Made by a program: the position numbers and the translations under genes
NCBI GenBank assembly: GCA_965261105.1
Contig: CBDHCM010000006.1
Coordinates: 744,001-808,000, forward strand
From: Aldehydirespirator sp965261105
GTDB lineage: Bacteria; Actinomycetota; Acidimicrobiia; Acidimicrobiales; Aldehydirespiratoraceae
DNA: 64,000 nt
Direction of reading: 5' to 3'
Shown here: one piece after another, positions 56,210 through 64,000 of the stretch
Layout: the number at the start of each line of letters is the position of its first letter
Position numbering within the stretch: the stretch's first letter is position 1
Notes under the pieces: model-generated
What the model saw: only the letters and a program-made list of their open reading frames with translations
Told to the model about the DNA's origin: nothing
The model's database searches: none

Positions 56210-56213
56210 CCCG

Positions 56214-56244
56214 CGCGGCCGGGTCCGGCCCGGCGCCGGCCGCG
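56214..56244 (+). terminator. GC-rich stem-loop after the SDR gene
   Basis: Perfect arms CGCGGCCGG (56214-56222) and CCGGCCGCG (56236-56244) with a 13-nt loop start 5 nt after the stop. There is no T-run, as is common for actinobacterial terminators. It would end the mod-res-SDR transcript. Confidence 0.5.
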
Positions 56245-56324
56245 GCCCGCATCGGGCAAATCGGCGACGCAATGGTCGCTCAGCGACCCATCGGCGCACC
56301 AATCTTGTGCCGATGGCGGCGGGG

Positions 56325-56417
56325 TCAGGTCACCACGTCGGGCCGGGGATGGCCCTGGGCCTCGCACAGGGCGTAATAGGCGGCGAGCACGCCGGGCTCG
56401 ACGGTCAGAGTTGTCAT
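56325..56417 (-). CDS. Possible 30-residue small protein
   Basis: ATG at 56417 with AAGGAG 6 nt upstream (reverse strand) opens MTTLTVEPGVLAAYYALCEA, then QGHPRPDVVT and a TGA at 56325. The strong ribosome-binding site and sensible composition support translation. It could be a small protein, or the surviving start of a gene lost when the R-M block arrived; the expected continuation is absent. It lies in the 345-bp gap between the SDR and SMP-30 genes, which is otherwise empty apart from the hairpin at its left. Confidence 0.35.
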   Translation of the reverse strand: MTTLTVEPGVLAAYYALCEAQGHPRPDVVT

Positions 56418-56554
56418 GGTCGCTCCTTGTGGAGTGGCGGATGGCGCGTCACGCCGAACCAGAGTGCCGGTGACTCCCCGTATAGCCGGCTGAGCGAACT
56501 CGGTCTCGAGGGTCTCTCACGGCCGCGGGGCAAGCGAGTCAGGAGAGGGGGCAA

Positions 56555-57364
56555 CTAGACCTCGAAGGTCGAGATGTGCCAGGCCCCGAGGTTCGCCACG
56601 AAGGCTTGCCTGCCCCTGAAGGCGATGTTGGTCGGGTGGCACAGGACGTGAGCCGTCGGATCGTGGGCCACCACCTCAAGGCTGCCGCGGTGCATTCGAA
56701 GAACCGCGCTCGGCTCGTAGCAGGCGATGTAGAGGTTGCCGTCGGGCCCGAAGGCCACTCCGTCGGGAAGATGGTCGCCGGTAGCCACCACCGGCTCCGG
56801 CGGGCGCCCGACCTCCGCGAGGCTGACGCGGCTGATCCTCCTGGCGTGGGTCTCGGCCACATACAGCCATCGGCCCGTCGGATCGACGGCGATCCCATTG
56901 GCGAACGCGAACGGCCCCTCGTGCCACATCGCTCCCGTTCCGTCGGCGCGCACCAGCAGGATCCCCGGCCCTTCGGCGTCGGGCGAGCCGCTGTCGGACA
57001 CCAGCACGTCGCCGCTCGGCAGCTCGACCGCATAGTTGGGCACCTCGAAGCGGTGGCCGCCGACCTCGTCAATTCGCTGCACGAAGCAGCCCGTTTGTGT
57101 GTCGAGCCGGTGCAGGCACCGGTTGTCGAGGTCGCATACGAGGAGCGAGTCGCCGCCTCGCAGGAACGTTATGCCCAACAAGAACCCGCCTGTGCTGGCT
57201 ACCTGCGCAGCGCGGGAGCCGTCGGGCTCGATCCGGTAGATCTGTCCCGCCTCGCCTCCGCACCAGACGCTGCCGTCGGCCGGGTGGACCGCGACGCCTT
57301 CGGGGTGGTCGAGCCGCACGTCGTTGGAGAACCCGTCGTAGAAGACTCTGGCGCCTGACATCAT
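56555..57364 (-). CDS. SMP-30/gluconolactonase-like beta-propeller protein
   Basis: 269 residues from ATG 57364. Propeller motifs: LDHPEGVAVHPADGSVWCGGEAGQIYRI (contains the metal-ligand Glu), GGFLLGITFLRGGDSLLVCD, PNYAVELPSGDVLVSDSG and FANGIAVDPTGRWLYVAET with the Asn and Asp ligands, then PDGVAFGPDGNLYIAC. Such enzymes open sugar lactones using a divalent metal. It is divergent from a SDR-epimerase-RraA operon, consistent with sugar or sugar-acid catabolism. Confidence 0.87.
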   Translation of the reverse strand: MMSGARVFYDGFSNDVRLDHPEGVAVHPADGSVWCGGEAGQIYRIEPDGSRAAQVASTGGFLLGITFLRGGDSLLVCDLDNRCLHRLDTQTGCFVQRIDEVGGHRFEVPNYAVELPSGDVLVSDSGSPDAEGPGILLVRADGTGAMWHEGPFAFANGIAVDPTGRWLYVAETHARRISRVSLAEVGRPPEPVVATGDHLPDGVAFGPDGNLYIACYEPSAVLRMHRGSLEVVAHDPTAHVLCHPTNIAFRGRQAFVANLGAWHISTFEV

Positions 57365-57496
57365 GTCCGTTCTGCACTCACCGGGGCCCCGACGTCGCGG
57401 CACCGGTCGGCCTAGCCGATGTTTGCGCCATCAGTGAACCCGACCGAGCAGGGCTGGACCCCAGCCGAGCTTCGACCCTCCCCGACGCCGTCCATT

Positions 57497-57526
57497 ATCC
57501 TCGCTTCGACACATCCGAGCGAGGAT
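57497..57526. promoter_or_regulatory. Inverted repeat ATCCTCGCT / AGCGAGGAT between divergent genes
   Basis: Perfect 9-bp arms (57497-57505 and 57518-57526) with a 12-nt spacer, 49 nt before the SDR start and 133 nt from the SMP-30 start. A centre spacing of 21 bp, two helical turns, fits an operator for a dimeric or tetrameric sugar-catabolism regulator; a transcript hairpin is the alternative. Confidence 0.45.
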
Positions 57527-57574
57527 GCTGGCGCAAGGGTGCGCTGACCGCAAGCGCCCCGCAGGAGCAAGCCC

Positions 57575-58351
57575 ATGAGCGAGATGCCCGACGTCTCACA
57601 GCCGTGCGTGGTCGTTGTCACCGGCGCCGGGGCGGGCATCGGCCGGGCCGTCGTCGAGGAGTGCGTGCGCCACGGCTGGGCGGTCGTGGGCGTCGACGTC
57701 GATGCAGAGGCGCTAGGGGAGGCATCAGAGCGGCTGGGCCCGTGCTACCGGAGCATTCACGGAGACGTGTCGCAGTGGTCGACTCACGAGCGCGCCTCCG
57801 ACGCGGCCGATCAGATGGGCTCCCTGGAGGGCTGGGTGAACAACGCCGGAATCGAGATCCCAGCCAGTGCCCACGAGGTCGCCGAAGCAGACTTGCGCCG
57901 GGTGCTCGATGTCGACCTGATGGGCGTGGCCTTCGGATGCGCCACCGCGGTCCGCCGCTTCCTGCGTCGCGGCCGCGGGTCGATCGTGAATGTGAGCAGC
58001 ATCCAGGCCGTCGTCGGCTTCGTCGGCTCGTTCGCGTACCAGGCGGCCAAGGGCGGGGTGGAGGCGCTTACGAGGCAGGTGGCCGTGGAGTACGGCCCCC
58101 GTCAGATCCGCTGCAACAGCGTGCTTCCCGGAGCGGTCGACACTCCGATGACTCACGCACTGCTGCTCCCGGAGGACCGGGAGTCGCAGTTGCGGGAGCT
58201 TGATGCCCTTCACCCACTCGGCCGTATGGCCCGGCCCTCGGAGGTGGCCGCGGCGGTCGAGTTCCTCCTCAGCGATCGGGCGTCGTTCGTCTCCGGCGTG
58301 AGTCTGCGGGTGGACGGCGCGGCCGCCGTCAGGGGAGGAGGCCCTGCGTGA
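57575..58351 (+). CDS. Short-chain dehydrogenase/reductase (sugar-catabolism operon)
   Basis: 258 residues. VTGAGAGIG nucleotide-binding motif, VNNAGIEIPAS, catalytic Ser in NVSSIQAVV and YQAAK, LPGAVDTPM, and a C-terminal SGVSLRVDGAAAV. SDRs next to SMP-30 and aldose epimerase genes commonly oxidise sugars or sugar lactones. The stop overlaps a short GTG frame. Confidence 0.87.
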   Translation: MSEMPDVSQPCVVVVTGAGAGIGRAVVEECVRHGWAVVGVDVDAEALGEASERLGPCYRSIHGDVSQWSTHERASDAADQMGSLEGWVNNAGIEIPASAHEVAEADLRRVLDVDLMGVAFGCATAVRRFLRRGRGSIVNVSSIQAVVGFVGSFAYQAAKGGVEALTRQVAVEYGPRQIRCNSVLPGAVDTPMTHALLLPEDRESQLRELDALHPLGRMARPSEVAAAVEFLLSDRASFVSGVSLRVDGAAAVRGGGPA

Positions 58352-58449
58352 AGGTGACTGAAGTGTGCGTGCGTGTCCACGAGCGCGACGACATGCCCGC
58401 CCACCGTTGGCGCGAAGGAAATTGTGGCCCGGCCGAGCCCGCCTCGTAG
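58348..58449 (+). pseudogene. 33-codon frame, possibly the N-terminus of a lost enolase-superfamily gene
   Basis: GTG at 58348 overlaps the SDR stop (GTGA), and GGAGGAG lies just upstream, so translation is likely. The product begins MKVTEVCVRVHERDDMPAHR and ends after 33 residues. MKVTEVxVRV is how many mandelate-racemase-type dehydratases begin, and such a gene would fit this operon. One of that class lies at the right edge of the window. The rest of the gene is absent. It could instead be a genuine leader peptide. Confidence 0.35.
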
Positions 58450-58482
58450 CGGCAATGCCCGACCGGGCCGCCCCCGGCGCCA

Positions 58483-59376
58483 GTGACCGAGCGGACCTAC
58501 GTCCTGTCGAGTGGGGGCATCCGGGCCGAAGTGGACCCCTGCGGTGGCGCCGACGTGCTGTCCGTGCGGGATGCGGACGGACACGAGGTCCTGTTCCGGC
58601 CCCACTGGCAGACCGAGCCGACTGACCGGGGCCGCGACGACCAGTCGTGGGTGAAAGGCTGGCGCGGCGGGTGGACGCTGCTGTTCCCCAACGCTGGCCC
58701 CGCGTGCGTGCATGGGGGGCGCCGCCATCCTTACCACGGCGACGCGGCACTGTCAGAGTGGGAGGCCGTCGACTCTGCATCGGACCGCCTGAGCCTGCGC
58801 TATGTCGACGTGGGCGGCGCCACCGTCGAGCGCGAGCACCGGATAGGACGCCGCCACCTGAGCATCGCCACCACTATCGCCAACCCGACGGACCGACAGA
58901 TCGAGTTCATAGCGGTCGAGCACTTGATCCTCGGCGCGGCGTTCGTGCGGGCAGCGGCGGCAGTGGACCTGCCCGCGGGGCCGCGCCGGATCCTCGACCC
59001 GGATTCGGCGCCTGGCGACTGGTCGAGCCCGCCGGGGTCGGGAGCCCAGAGATTCGGCGCCGTCGTGGATTGTGGCCGGGGGCGGGCAGCCGCCCACGGT
59101 CGTGACGGCGCTAGCGCGTCGGTGTCCTGGACGGGCGATCACCTTGCCTCGCTGTGGTACTGGCTTGAGAACGGCTGGAATCCAGAGCCGCCGTGGGATC
59201 GCCGGACCCGCTGCCTCGGGCTCGAACCGGCCTCCACCGCCAACTGTGACGGCCTCGCGGAGGCGTCGAGGCAAGGCATGGCGACGGCGCTCGGTCCTGG
59301 GAGGTCGACGACGCACAGGACTACGCTGACCATTGAGCACGGACCAGGCGGGGACGATCCTGGAGTAATTCCATGA
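58483..59376 (+). CDS. Aldose 1-epimerase-like (galactose mutarotase fold) protein
   Basis: 297 residues from GTG 58483. VLSSGGIRAEVDPCGGADVLSVRD opens the beta-sandwich; GWRGGWTLLFPNAGPACVHGG and HPYHGDAALSEWEAV contain the conserved Asn-ProGly-type and active-site His (YHGDA) positions. ALxxWYWLENG near 225 fits the second half. Mutarotases interconvert sugar anomers and feed dehydrogenases. The stop overlaps the RraA-like start by 4 nt. Confidence 0.78.
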   Translation: MTERTYVLSSGGIRAEVDPCGGADVLSVRDADGHEVLFRPHWQTEPTDRGRDDQSWVKGWRGGWTLLFPNAGPACVHGGRRHPYHGDAALSEWEAVDSASDRLSLRYVDVGGATVEREHRIGRRHLSIATTIANPTDRQIEFIAVEHLILGAAFVRAAAAVDLPAGPRRILDPDSAPGDWSSPPGSGAQRFGAVVDCGRGRAAAHGRDGASASVSWTGDHLASLWYWLENGWNPEPPWDRRTRCLGLEPASTANCDGLAEASRQGMATALGPGRSTTHRTTLTIEHGPGGDDPGVIP

Positions 59377-60035
59377 CAGCCCAGAATGCACCCGACCTCG
59401 ACTTGGACGCGGTCGCTAGGCACTGCTATTCCGCGGTGTTCTCCGACATCTGCGACCAGTTCGGGCGTCGGCACCAGACGACCCGGCCGGGCCTGCGCCG
59501 CTTCTCCGGGGCGGGAACCCTGGTGGGATGGGTCAGAACCTTCCGGTCTGTTGCGGTAGATACGCCCCCGAGCCGCCACTACGGCGGGGAGATCGACTTC
59601 ATCGACTCGCTACGACCCGGAGACGTGGTGGTGGGGGAGTGCAGGCCCGAAGTGGCGGCCTGGGGTGAGCTGTTCTCCACTGCCTCCCGAGGCCGGGGGG
59701 CGAGAGGAGCGGTCATTGCCGGCATGGTTCGCGACACAGCCAAGACCCGCGACCTCGGGTTCCCGCTGTTCGCGCTGGGCACTAGGCCGACGGACGCTCT
59801 GGGCCGGATCACGCTGACCCATGTCGACGAGCAGGTCGAGTGCATGGGAGTGCCGGTCTCGGCCGGAGACCTGGTAGTGGCCGACGACGACGGCGTCGCG
59901 TTCGTGCCCCGCTCCATCGCGGTGGAGGCCGCGGCGGGCGCGCTGGAAAAGGCCACCACCGAGGATCAGGCCCGTGACCTTCTGTTGGAAGGGGCCAAGC
60001 TTGCCGACGTCTGGGAGAGGTTCCGAGTTCTGTAG
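59373..60035 (+). CDS. RraA-like aldolase/regulator family protein
   Basis: 220 residues. SAVFSDICDQFGRRHQ at the start, then LRPGDVVVGECRPEVAAWGELFSTASRGRGARGAVIAGMVRDTA with the Arg-Asp pair that binds substrate and metal in 4-hydroxy-4-methyl-2-oxoglutarate aldolases. Many RraA-fold proteins in sugar-acid operons are lyases for 2-oxo sugar acids, the likely role here. It is less likely to be the RNase E inhibitor, which is enterobacterial. It is the last gene of the operon. Confidence 0.83.
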   Translation: MTAQNAPDLDLDAVARHCYSAVFSDICDQFGRRHQTTRPGLRRFSGAGTLVGWVRTFRSVAVDTPPSRHYGGEIDFIDSLRPGDVVVGECRPEVAAWGELFSTASRGRGARGAVIAGMVRDTAKTRDLGFPLFALGTRPTDALGRITLTHVDEQVECMGVPVSAGDLVVADDDGVAFVPRSIAVEAAAGALEKATTEDQARDLLLEGAKLADVWERFRVL

Positions 60036-60066
60036 CCGCGTCCGGGTGGCTCGCCGGGTCTGCTCG

Positions 60067-60096
60067 CTCGAGGCGAGGGCGCCTCAGGCGCTCGAG
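60067..60096. terminator. Bidirectional stem-loop between convergent genes
   Basis: CTCGAG at 60067-60072 and 60091-60096 frame an inner hairpin GCGCCT-C-AGGCGC (60079-60091), in the 79-bp gap between the RraA-like and solute-binding genes, which converge. No T-run. Confidence 0.4.
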
Positions 60097-60114
60097 GGAC
60101 TCGGGCTCCTGCAG

Positions 60115-61266
60115 TCAGGCCCGTGCACCGGCGACCTGCAGTGACCACAGGCGATCGAGTTCGTCGAGAGCCTGGCGTGCAGTGCGGTCCCCGAAGAGGT
60201 GGTCGTGGATGATCTCCCCGCCCCGGTCCTGGACGACCAGGAACCCGTCGAATCTCGGGCGCAGGTAGGCGGCCGACAGTGACGGCAGGGTGCGCAGGAA
60301 GAAGTCGTCGGTCAGCTCGTTGGCGCGCGGGCTCGTCCACGCCGAAAGGTGGGCTGGCTGGCCGGCCCGCTCCAGATAGGGGCCGGCCTGGAAGGCGCCC
60401 GATCCCACGAAGGCGGCGTAGGCGCACGCCTCCTGCGGCGAGGCTGTTGCCGATGACACGCCCAGGCCGGTGCCGCCGAGGATCGCTCCCAGCGGGGCCC
60501 CGTCATGGGACGGTGCCACGTCGAATCTCACCTTGCGGGGCCGGAACCCGTCGCGGGAGTAGTTCGTGTAGCCGAACAGCAACGGGCAGTAGGCCACATC
60601 GTCGGTGCCGGACATCCGGTCCAGTACCTTGATCGGATTCTCTCTGGGGGTCTCGGGGTGGCTCAGGCCCGCGCACTCGGCCAGGAGATCCAGGGCCCGC
60701 TCGCCCACGGGGCGCGACACGAGCCCTGCTGGCGACCCGCCGCAAGGCTCGCCTTCGGCGACGCAGGCCGACATGAAGCTCATCATGCAGTCCACCGGAA
60801 TAAGCGGGAAGCCGAGCCATTGGCCCCGGCTCCTCAGCCTGCGCCCGAGGTCGATGACCTCGGCCCAGGTGTAGGAGGGAGCCTCGCCTGCGGCGTCGAG
60901 GAGGTCGGCCCGGTAGGCGCTGACCTGCGCGGCAACGTCGACGGGCACGCCCCACAGCCGGTCCCGGTATCGGTAGGACTCGAAGCTGGCTCCCACGCCA
61001 CCAGCGCGCAGGTCGTCCATCTCGGACTCCGACAGGTAGTCGTCCAACGCAAGCAGGGATCCCTCGACGCTGACCTGCCCGACCCAGGGATGGTCGATGA
61101 TCAGCAGGTCGTATTCGGCCGCGAGCTCGTCGATCGGCTGGTCGGCGAAACTCTGCAGCGATCGCGCCTTCCAGTTGATCTTGATCCCGTTCTGTGCCGC
61201 GAAGGTCTCCGCCGAGGCCAGCAAGGGCTCCACCCCGCGGGGATGGTCGAACGTTATGCCCTTAAG
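60115..61266 (-). pseudogene. ABC sugar-type solute-binding protein, separated from its start by an IS
   Basis: The body encodes LKGITFDHPRGVEPLLASAE, SFADQPIDELAAEYDLLIIDHP and ALDDYLSESEMDDL, a family 1 extracellular solute-binding fold of about 385 residues, without a signal peptide at the visible start. The intact start (GTG ACC ACC CTT) with its ribosome-binding site lies on the far side of the IS1380-like element at 62904-62915. Joining across the 5-bp duplication gives MTTLKGITFDHPRGVEPL. The frame is otherwise undamaged, so precise loss of the IS would restore it. A new start fused to IS sequence is possible (ATG near 61341). Confidence 0.85.
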
Positions 61267-62901
61267 CCTGGATCCACCGGCGCGGTGGGGTTTGTGGGGT
61301 TGGAGCATCCACCAGAAATGCCTCCTGACGTGGCAGAACACTGTTAATAACGACAGTTATTCCAGCTGCGTGAGGAGGCACTTCCTGTGAGGAGCATAGC
61401 GGGCGGGATCGACGGGTTGGAGGCAGTGTTCGACGACGCTTCTTTGGTGGCCGATGCGGGGTTGTTGCTGGCGGGCACGGTGATGGATCGCCTTGGGTTG
61501 GAGTCGCTGATCGACGAGACGGTGCGCCCGCCGGGCTCGGCGGGCTCGGGAGCGGGCCGCAAGGTGTTGACTTTGGTGGCGTCGATGCTGGTGGGCGGCC
61601 GCTGCATCGACGACACCGGCCGTCTGGGGGCCGCGGCGTCGCAGGCGGTGCTGCCGTTTCGGGTGATGGCACCGTCGACTGTGGGGTCGTTTGTGCGGTC
61701 GTTCATGTTCGGGCATGTGCGCCAGCTCGACAAGGCGGCCGAGCAGGCGCTGGTGCGGGCGTGGTCTGTGGGCGCCGCGCCGGCCGCGGAGATGACCGTG
61801 GATTTGGACTCCACGATCTGCGAGGTGTGCGGCAAGGCCAAGCACGGCGCCGCGTACGGCCACACCGGAGTGTTGGGCTATCACCCGCTGGTGGCGGTGC
61901 GATCAGACACCGGCGAGGTGCTGCACTCCGCGATGCGGTCGGGATCGTCGCAGCGCGGCAACGAGCATTTCGCGCGCGAGGCCCTGGCCCGGGTGCGGCG
62001 CCTGGCGCCGGACGCGGCGGTCGCGGTGCGCGCCGACGCGGGGTTCTTCTCCTATGGGATGATCGCAGACATCGGGGCCCACAACGCGTCCTACTCGATC
62101 ACGATCCCACAGAACGCCAAGGTCAAAGCAGCTGTAGCGGCCATCGGCGAAGACGCCTGGCAGGCGATCGCCTACACCCGCGGCGCGCAGGCCCAGGTCG
62201 CTGAGACCACCATCGACCCCGGCCGCCGCGGCGACAAGCTCCGCGGCCCCGACGGCGAGCGGGCCAAGCTGCGGCTCGTCGTGCGCCGCACCCGCCTGAT
62301 CGGCGCCCAAGCCGAGCTGTGGCCCAACTGGCGCCACCACTGCTTCGTCACCGACCGAGCCGACCTCGACACCGTCGCCGCCGACGCCTACCACCGCGGC
62401 CACGCCACCGTGGAACTCGCCATTCGCGACCTCAAAGAGAACTCCGGGCTCAGCCGCTGCCCCTCAGGACAGTTCCCCGCCAACGGCGCCTGGCTCGCCT
62501 GCTGCGTGCTCGCCCACAACCTCGCCCGCTGGACCGCCCGCCTCGGACGCGCCCACCCCACAGCGCAGCTCACCGTCGCGGCCACCATCCGCAACCGGCT
62601 CCTCACCGTGCCGGGCCGCCTCGTCAACCACAGCGGCCGACACAGACTGCGCCTGCCGCTCAACTGGCCATGGGCCACGGCCTTCACCACCGCCCTGGGA
62701 CGCATCCGCAGCCTGCCCCTGCTCATCTGACCGGCCGGCCCGGCCCGGCGCAGCCAACAAGCACCCCCAGCGCCACCAACCCGCACCAGCCCCCCACACC
62801 AGCCTCGCACGCCCCAAAACGCGTCGGCCCGCACACACGCACCAGCCCAGCCGCCAACCGGCCCCAACCGTCGAACCCACAAACCCGTCGGTGGATTCAG
62901 G
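61267..62901 (+). mobile_element. IS1380-like insertion sequence, 1635 bp
   Basis: Left end CCTGGATCCACCGGCG and right end (reverse complement) CCTGAATCCACCGACG agree at 14 of 16 positions. The 5-bp TTAAG is present on both sides (61262-61266 and 62902-62906) as target duplication. One transposase gene is inside; about 170 bp at the right end are non-coding. The intact ends and exact duplication indicate a recent insertion. Confidence 0.93.
61387..62730 (+). CDS. IS1380-family DDE transposase
   Basis: 447 residues, GTG start after GAGGAGG. N-terminus FDDASLVADAGLLLAGTVMDRLGLESLIDETV is typical of the family. Catalytic acids: Asp141 in VDLDSTICEV, Asp217 in VRADAGFFSYGM and Glu343 in ATVELAIRDLKEN. 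Family hallmarks GHTGVLGYHPLVAV and HHCFVTDRADLD are present. All look intact, so the element may still move. Confidence 0.93.
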   Translation: MRSIAGGIDGLEAVFDDASLVADAGLLLAGTVMDRLGLESLIDETVRPPGSAGSGAGRKVLTLVASMLVGGRCIDDTGRLGAAASQAVLPFRVMAPSTVGSFVRSFMFGHVRQLDKAAEQALVRAWSVGAAPAAEMTVDLDSTICEVCGKAKHGAAYGHTGVLGYHPLVAVRSDTGEVLHSAMRSGSSQRGNEHFAREALARVRRLAPDAAVAVRADAGFFSYGMIADIGAHNASYSITIPQNAKVKAAVAAIGEDAWQAIAYTRGAQAQVAETTIDPGRRGDKLRGPDGERAKLRLVVRRTRLIGAQAELWPNWRHHCFVTDRADLDTVAADAYHRGHATVELAIRDLKENSGLSRCPSGQFPANGAWLACCVLAHNLARWTARLGRAHPTAQLTVAATIRNRLLTVPGRLVNHSGRHRLRLPLNWPWATAFTTALGRIRSLPLLI

Positions 62902-62906
62902 TTAAG

Positions 62907-62929
62907 GGTGGTCACCTATGAGGCTCCTT
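62907..62929 (-). promoter_or_regulatory. Orphaned start codon and ribosome-binding site of the solute-binding gene
   Basis: On the reverse strand AAGGAG (62924-62929) is followed 8 nt later by GTG ACC ACC (62915-62907) and then the TTAAG duplication next to the IS. This is the original 5' end of the gene at 60115-61266. Confidence 0.8.
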
Positions 62930-62986
62930 GCCGGTGCTCGAGGCTGGCCCACGCCGACCGAGCCAGCAGGCCGGCGGCGACCGGAC

Positions 62987-64000
62987 TCAGCGGGCGGACT
63001 TCACCCTGAATCGTTCCACCGTTTCGGCCACGAGATCTATTCCGAGCCCGGGCTCTCGGGGCAGCTCGAGCCGCCCATCGACGACCGCTGGTTCGGGAGT
63101 TACGAGCTCGGCACGAAGGGTGGCGCCGCTGAGTTCGGGCGAGCACATCTCGAAGTACGGGACGTTGGTACACGCGGCCTGAAAGTGCCGTGAGGCGGCC
63201 GCGGTGATGCCGGTCTTCCAGCCGTGGGGGATCACTAGAGCGCCGTGGTCGGCCGCCATCTGGGCGATGCGGTGCATCTCGGTCAGCCCGCCGGCTCGTC
63301 CCACATCGGGCTGGATCACGTCGACCCGGCCCCGCTCCAGCCACTCGCGGCACTCGTGGCGGGTCGCCGCGAACTCCGCACCGCAGACCCGAATGTCGGA
63401 TCGGTCCGCCAACCGGGCGTGGCCCTCAAGGTCGTCGTGCTGCAGCGGCGCCTCGGCGAAGTAGGGGTCAGCGTCCTCCATCCGGCGCATGGCCCAATGA
63501 GCGTCACGCCAGTCGGTCCAGCGGTACCCGAAGTCGAGCATCATGGTGATATCGGGCCCCAGATGCGCTCTGGCCTGATGCACGCAGTGGACCAGCTGGC
63601 GGTCGTCTATGAGGTTCTCAAAAAGCACCTCGACTTTCACCGCGGTGAAACCCAGAGCCAAGGCCTGGTCGCACAGTGACAGCAGGCATCCCATCATCTC
63701 GGTGATGCTGCGACCGGCGACGGACCCCGCGTACAGAGTCGCGTACGGCGATCCGTGTGGGACGCGGGCGCCGCCCAGAAGCTCAAAGGAGGGACGTCCG
63801 AGCTGCTTGCCGACCAGATCGTGCAGGGCGACATCCACCGCGGACAGGGCGTGGATGCCTAGTCCCCGCCGGCCGTGGTAGATGCTGCCGGCGTACATCT
63901 CCTCGTTGAGCGCAGCGATGCAGAAGGGGTCGCGGCCGATCAGCATGCCCGCCAACCCACGGCTCAGGGAGTGGGCGTCGTCCATCTCGATGAGCTCCCG
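62987..64000 (-). CDS. Mandelate racemase/muconate lactonizing (enolase-superfamily) dehydratase, 5' end cut by window edge
   Basis: At least 338 codons are open, reading in from the right edge (RELIEMDDAHSLSRG). Superfamily features: IHALSAVDVALHDLVGKQLGRPSFELLGG, the lysine segment FTAVKVEVLFEN, metal ligands in ITMMLDFGYRW, PYFAEAPLQHDD and RVCGAEFAATRHE, and the acid-base His in LVIPHGWKTG. This pattern fits acid-sugar dehydratases. The N-terminal capping domain is outside the window. The solute-binding gene began 72 nt downstream before the IS entered, so the two were probably one operon. Confidence 0.88.
   Translation of the reverse strand, partial: RELIEMDDAHSLSRGLAGMLIGRDPFCIAALNEEMYAGSIYHGRRGLGIHALSAVDVALHDLVGKQLGRPSFELLGGARVPHGSPYATLYAGSVAGRSITEMMGCLLSLCDQALALGFTAVKVEVLFENLIDDRQLVHCVHQARAHLGPDITMMLDFGYRWTDWRDAHWAMRRMEDADPYFAEAPLQHDDLEGHARLADRSDIRVCGAEFAATRHECREWLERGRVDVIQPDVGRAGGLTEMHRIAQMAADHGALVIPHGWKTGITAAASRHFQAACTNVPYFEMCSPELSGATLRAELVTPEPAVVDGRLELPREPGLGIDLVAETVERFRVKSAR

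Overview
The window is a stretch of high-GC bacterial chromosome. Three things suggest an actinobacterium, probably of the Acidimicrobiia type: dense GC-rich genes with many GTG starts and 4-nt start/stop overlaps, an F420-type luciferase-like oxidoreductase, and a long Lhr helicase. That assignment is inference from gene content, because no rRNA or other marker gene is present.

Layout. 1-7.5 kb: an NMT1-like lipoprotein (cut by the left edge), a DtxR-type regulator, an LLM oxidoreductase and the Lhr helicase. 7.6-10.6 kb: a vapB-vapC-fic toxin cluster beside a DegT/RfbH-like aminotransferase gene that has lost its catalytic middle in frame. 10.7-16.7 kb: a MacB/FtsX-type exporter with two large permeases and one ATPase. 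16.9-23 kb: 2-oxoacid dehydrogenase E2 and a fused E1, two coupled SDR dehydrogenases, and a double-length Lrp/AsnC regulator. 23-29.4 kb: a branched-chain-amino-acid-type ABC importer (lipoprotein, fused LivHM permease, two ATPases) followed by a zinc dehydrogenase.

29.4-36.2 kb is an accessory zone. It holds a second vapBC, an IS1182-like element whose transposase carries a long His/Thr/Gly/Ser/Asp repeat insert, a GNAT gene broken by a 73-bp duplication, a lower-GC pair of an AAA ATPase and a TOPRIM-like DUF3226 protein (a candidate defence module), and two truncated genes joined end to end. 36.2-46 kb is a catabolic region: a formamidase-like protein, an alcohol dehydrogenase, three VOC proteins, an Ldh-family protein lacking the usual histidines, a phytanoyl-CoA dioxygenase-like protein, and a Rieske-TPP enzyme fusion. 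A hicAB pair there is coupled by overlapping codons to a VOC gene.

46.4-50 kb has two paired ABC ATPase/permease modules, then an enoyl-CoA hydratase. 51.1-56.2 kb is a type III restriction-modification system whose methylase has a low-GC central block, and whose res gene overlaps the start of an SDR gene. 56.5-64 kb looks like sugar or sugar-acid catabolism: an SMP-30 protein, an SDR, an aldose epimerase-like protein, an RraA-like protein, a solute-binding protein and an enolase-superfamily dehydratase cut by the right edge. An IS1380-like element with a 5-bp target duplication has separated the solute-binding protein from its start codon and ribosome-binding site.

The best candidates for something undescribed are the ATPase/DUF3226 pair, the repeat-bearing transposase, and the HicAB-VOC and R-M-SDR couplings. 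Insertion sequences, pseudogenes and toxin genes cluster around the first two.
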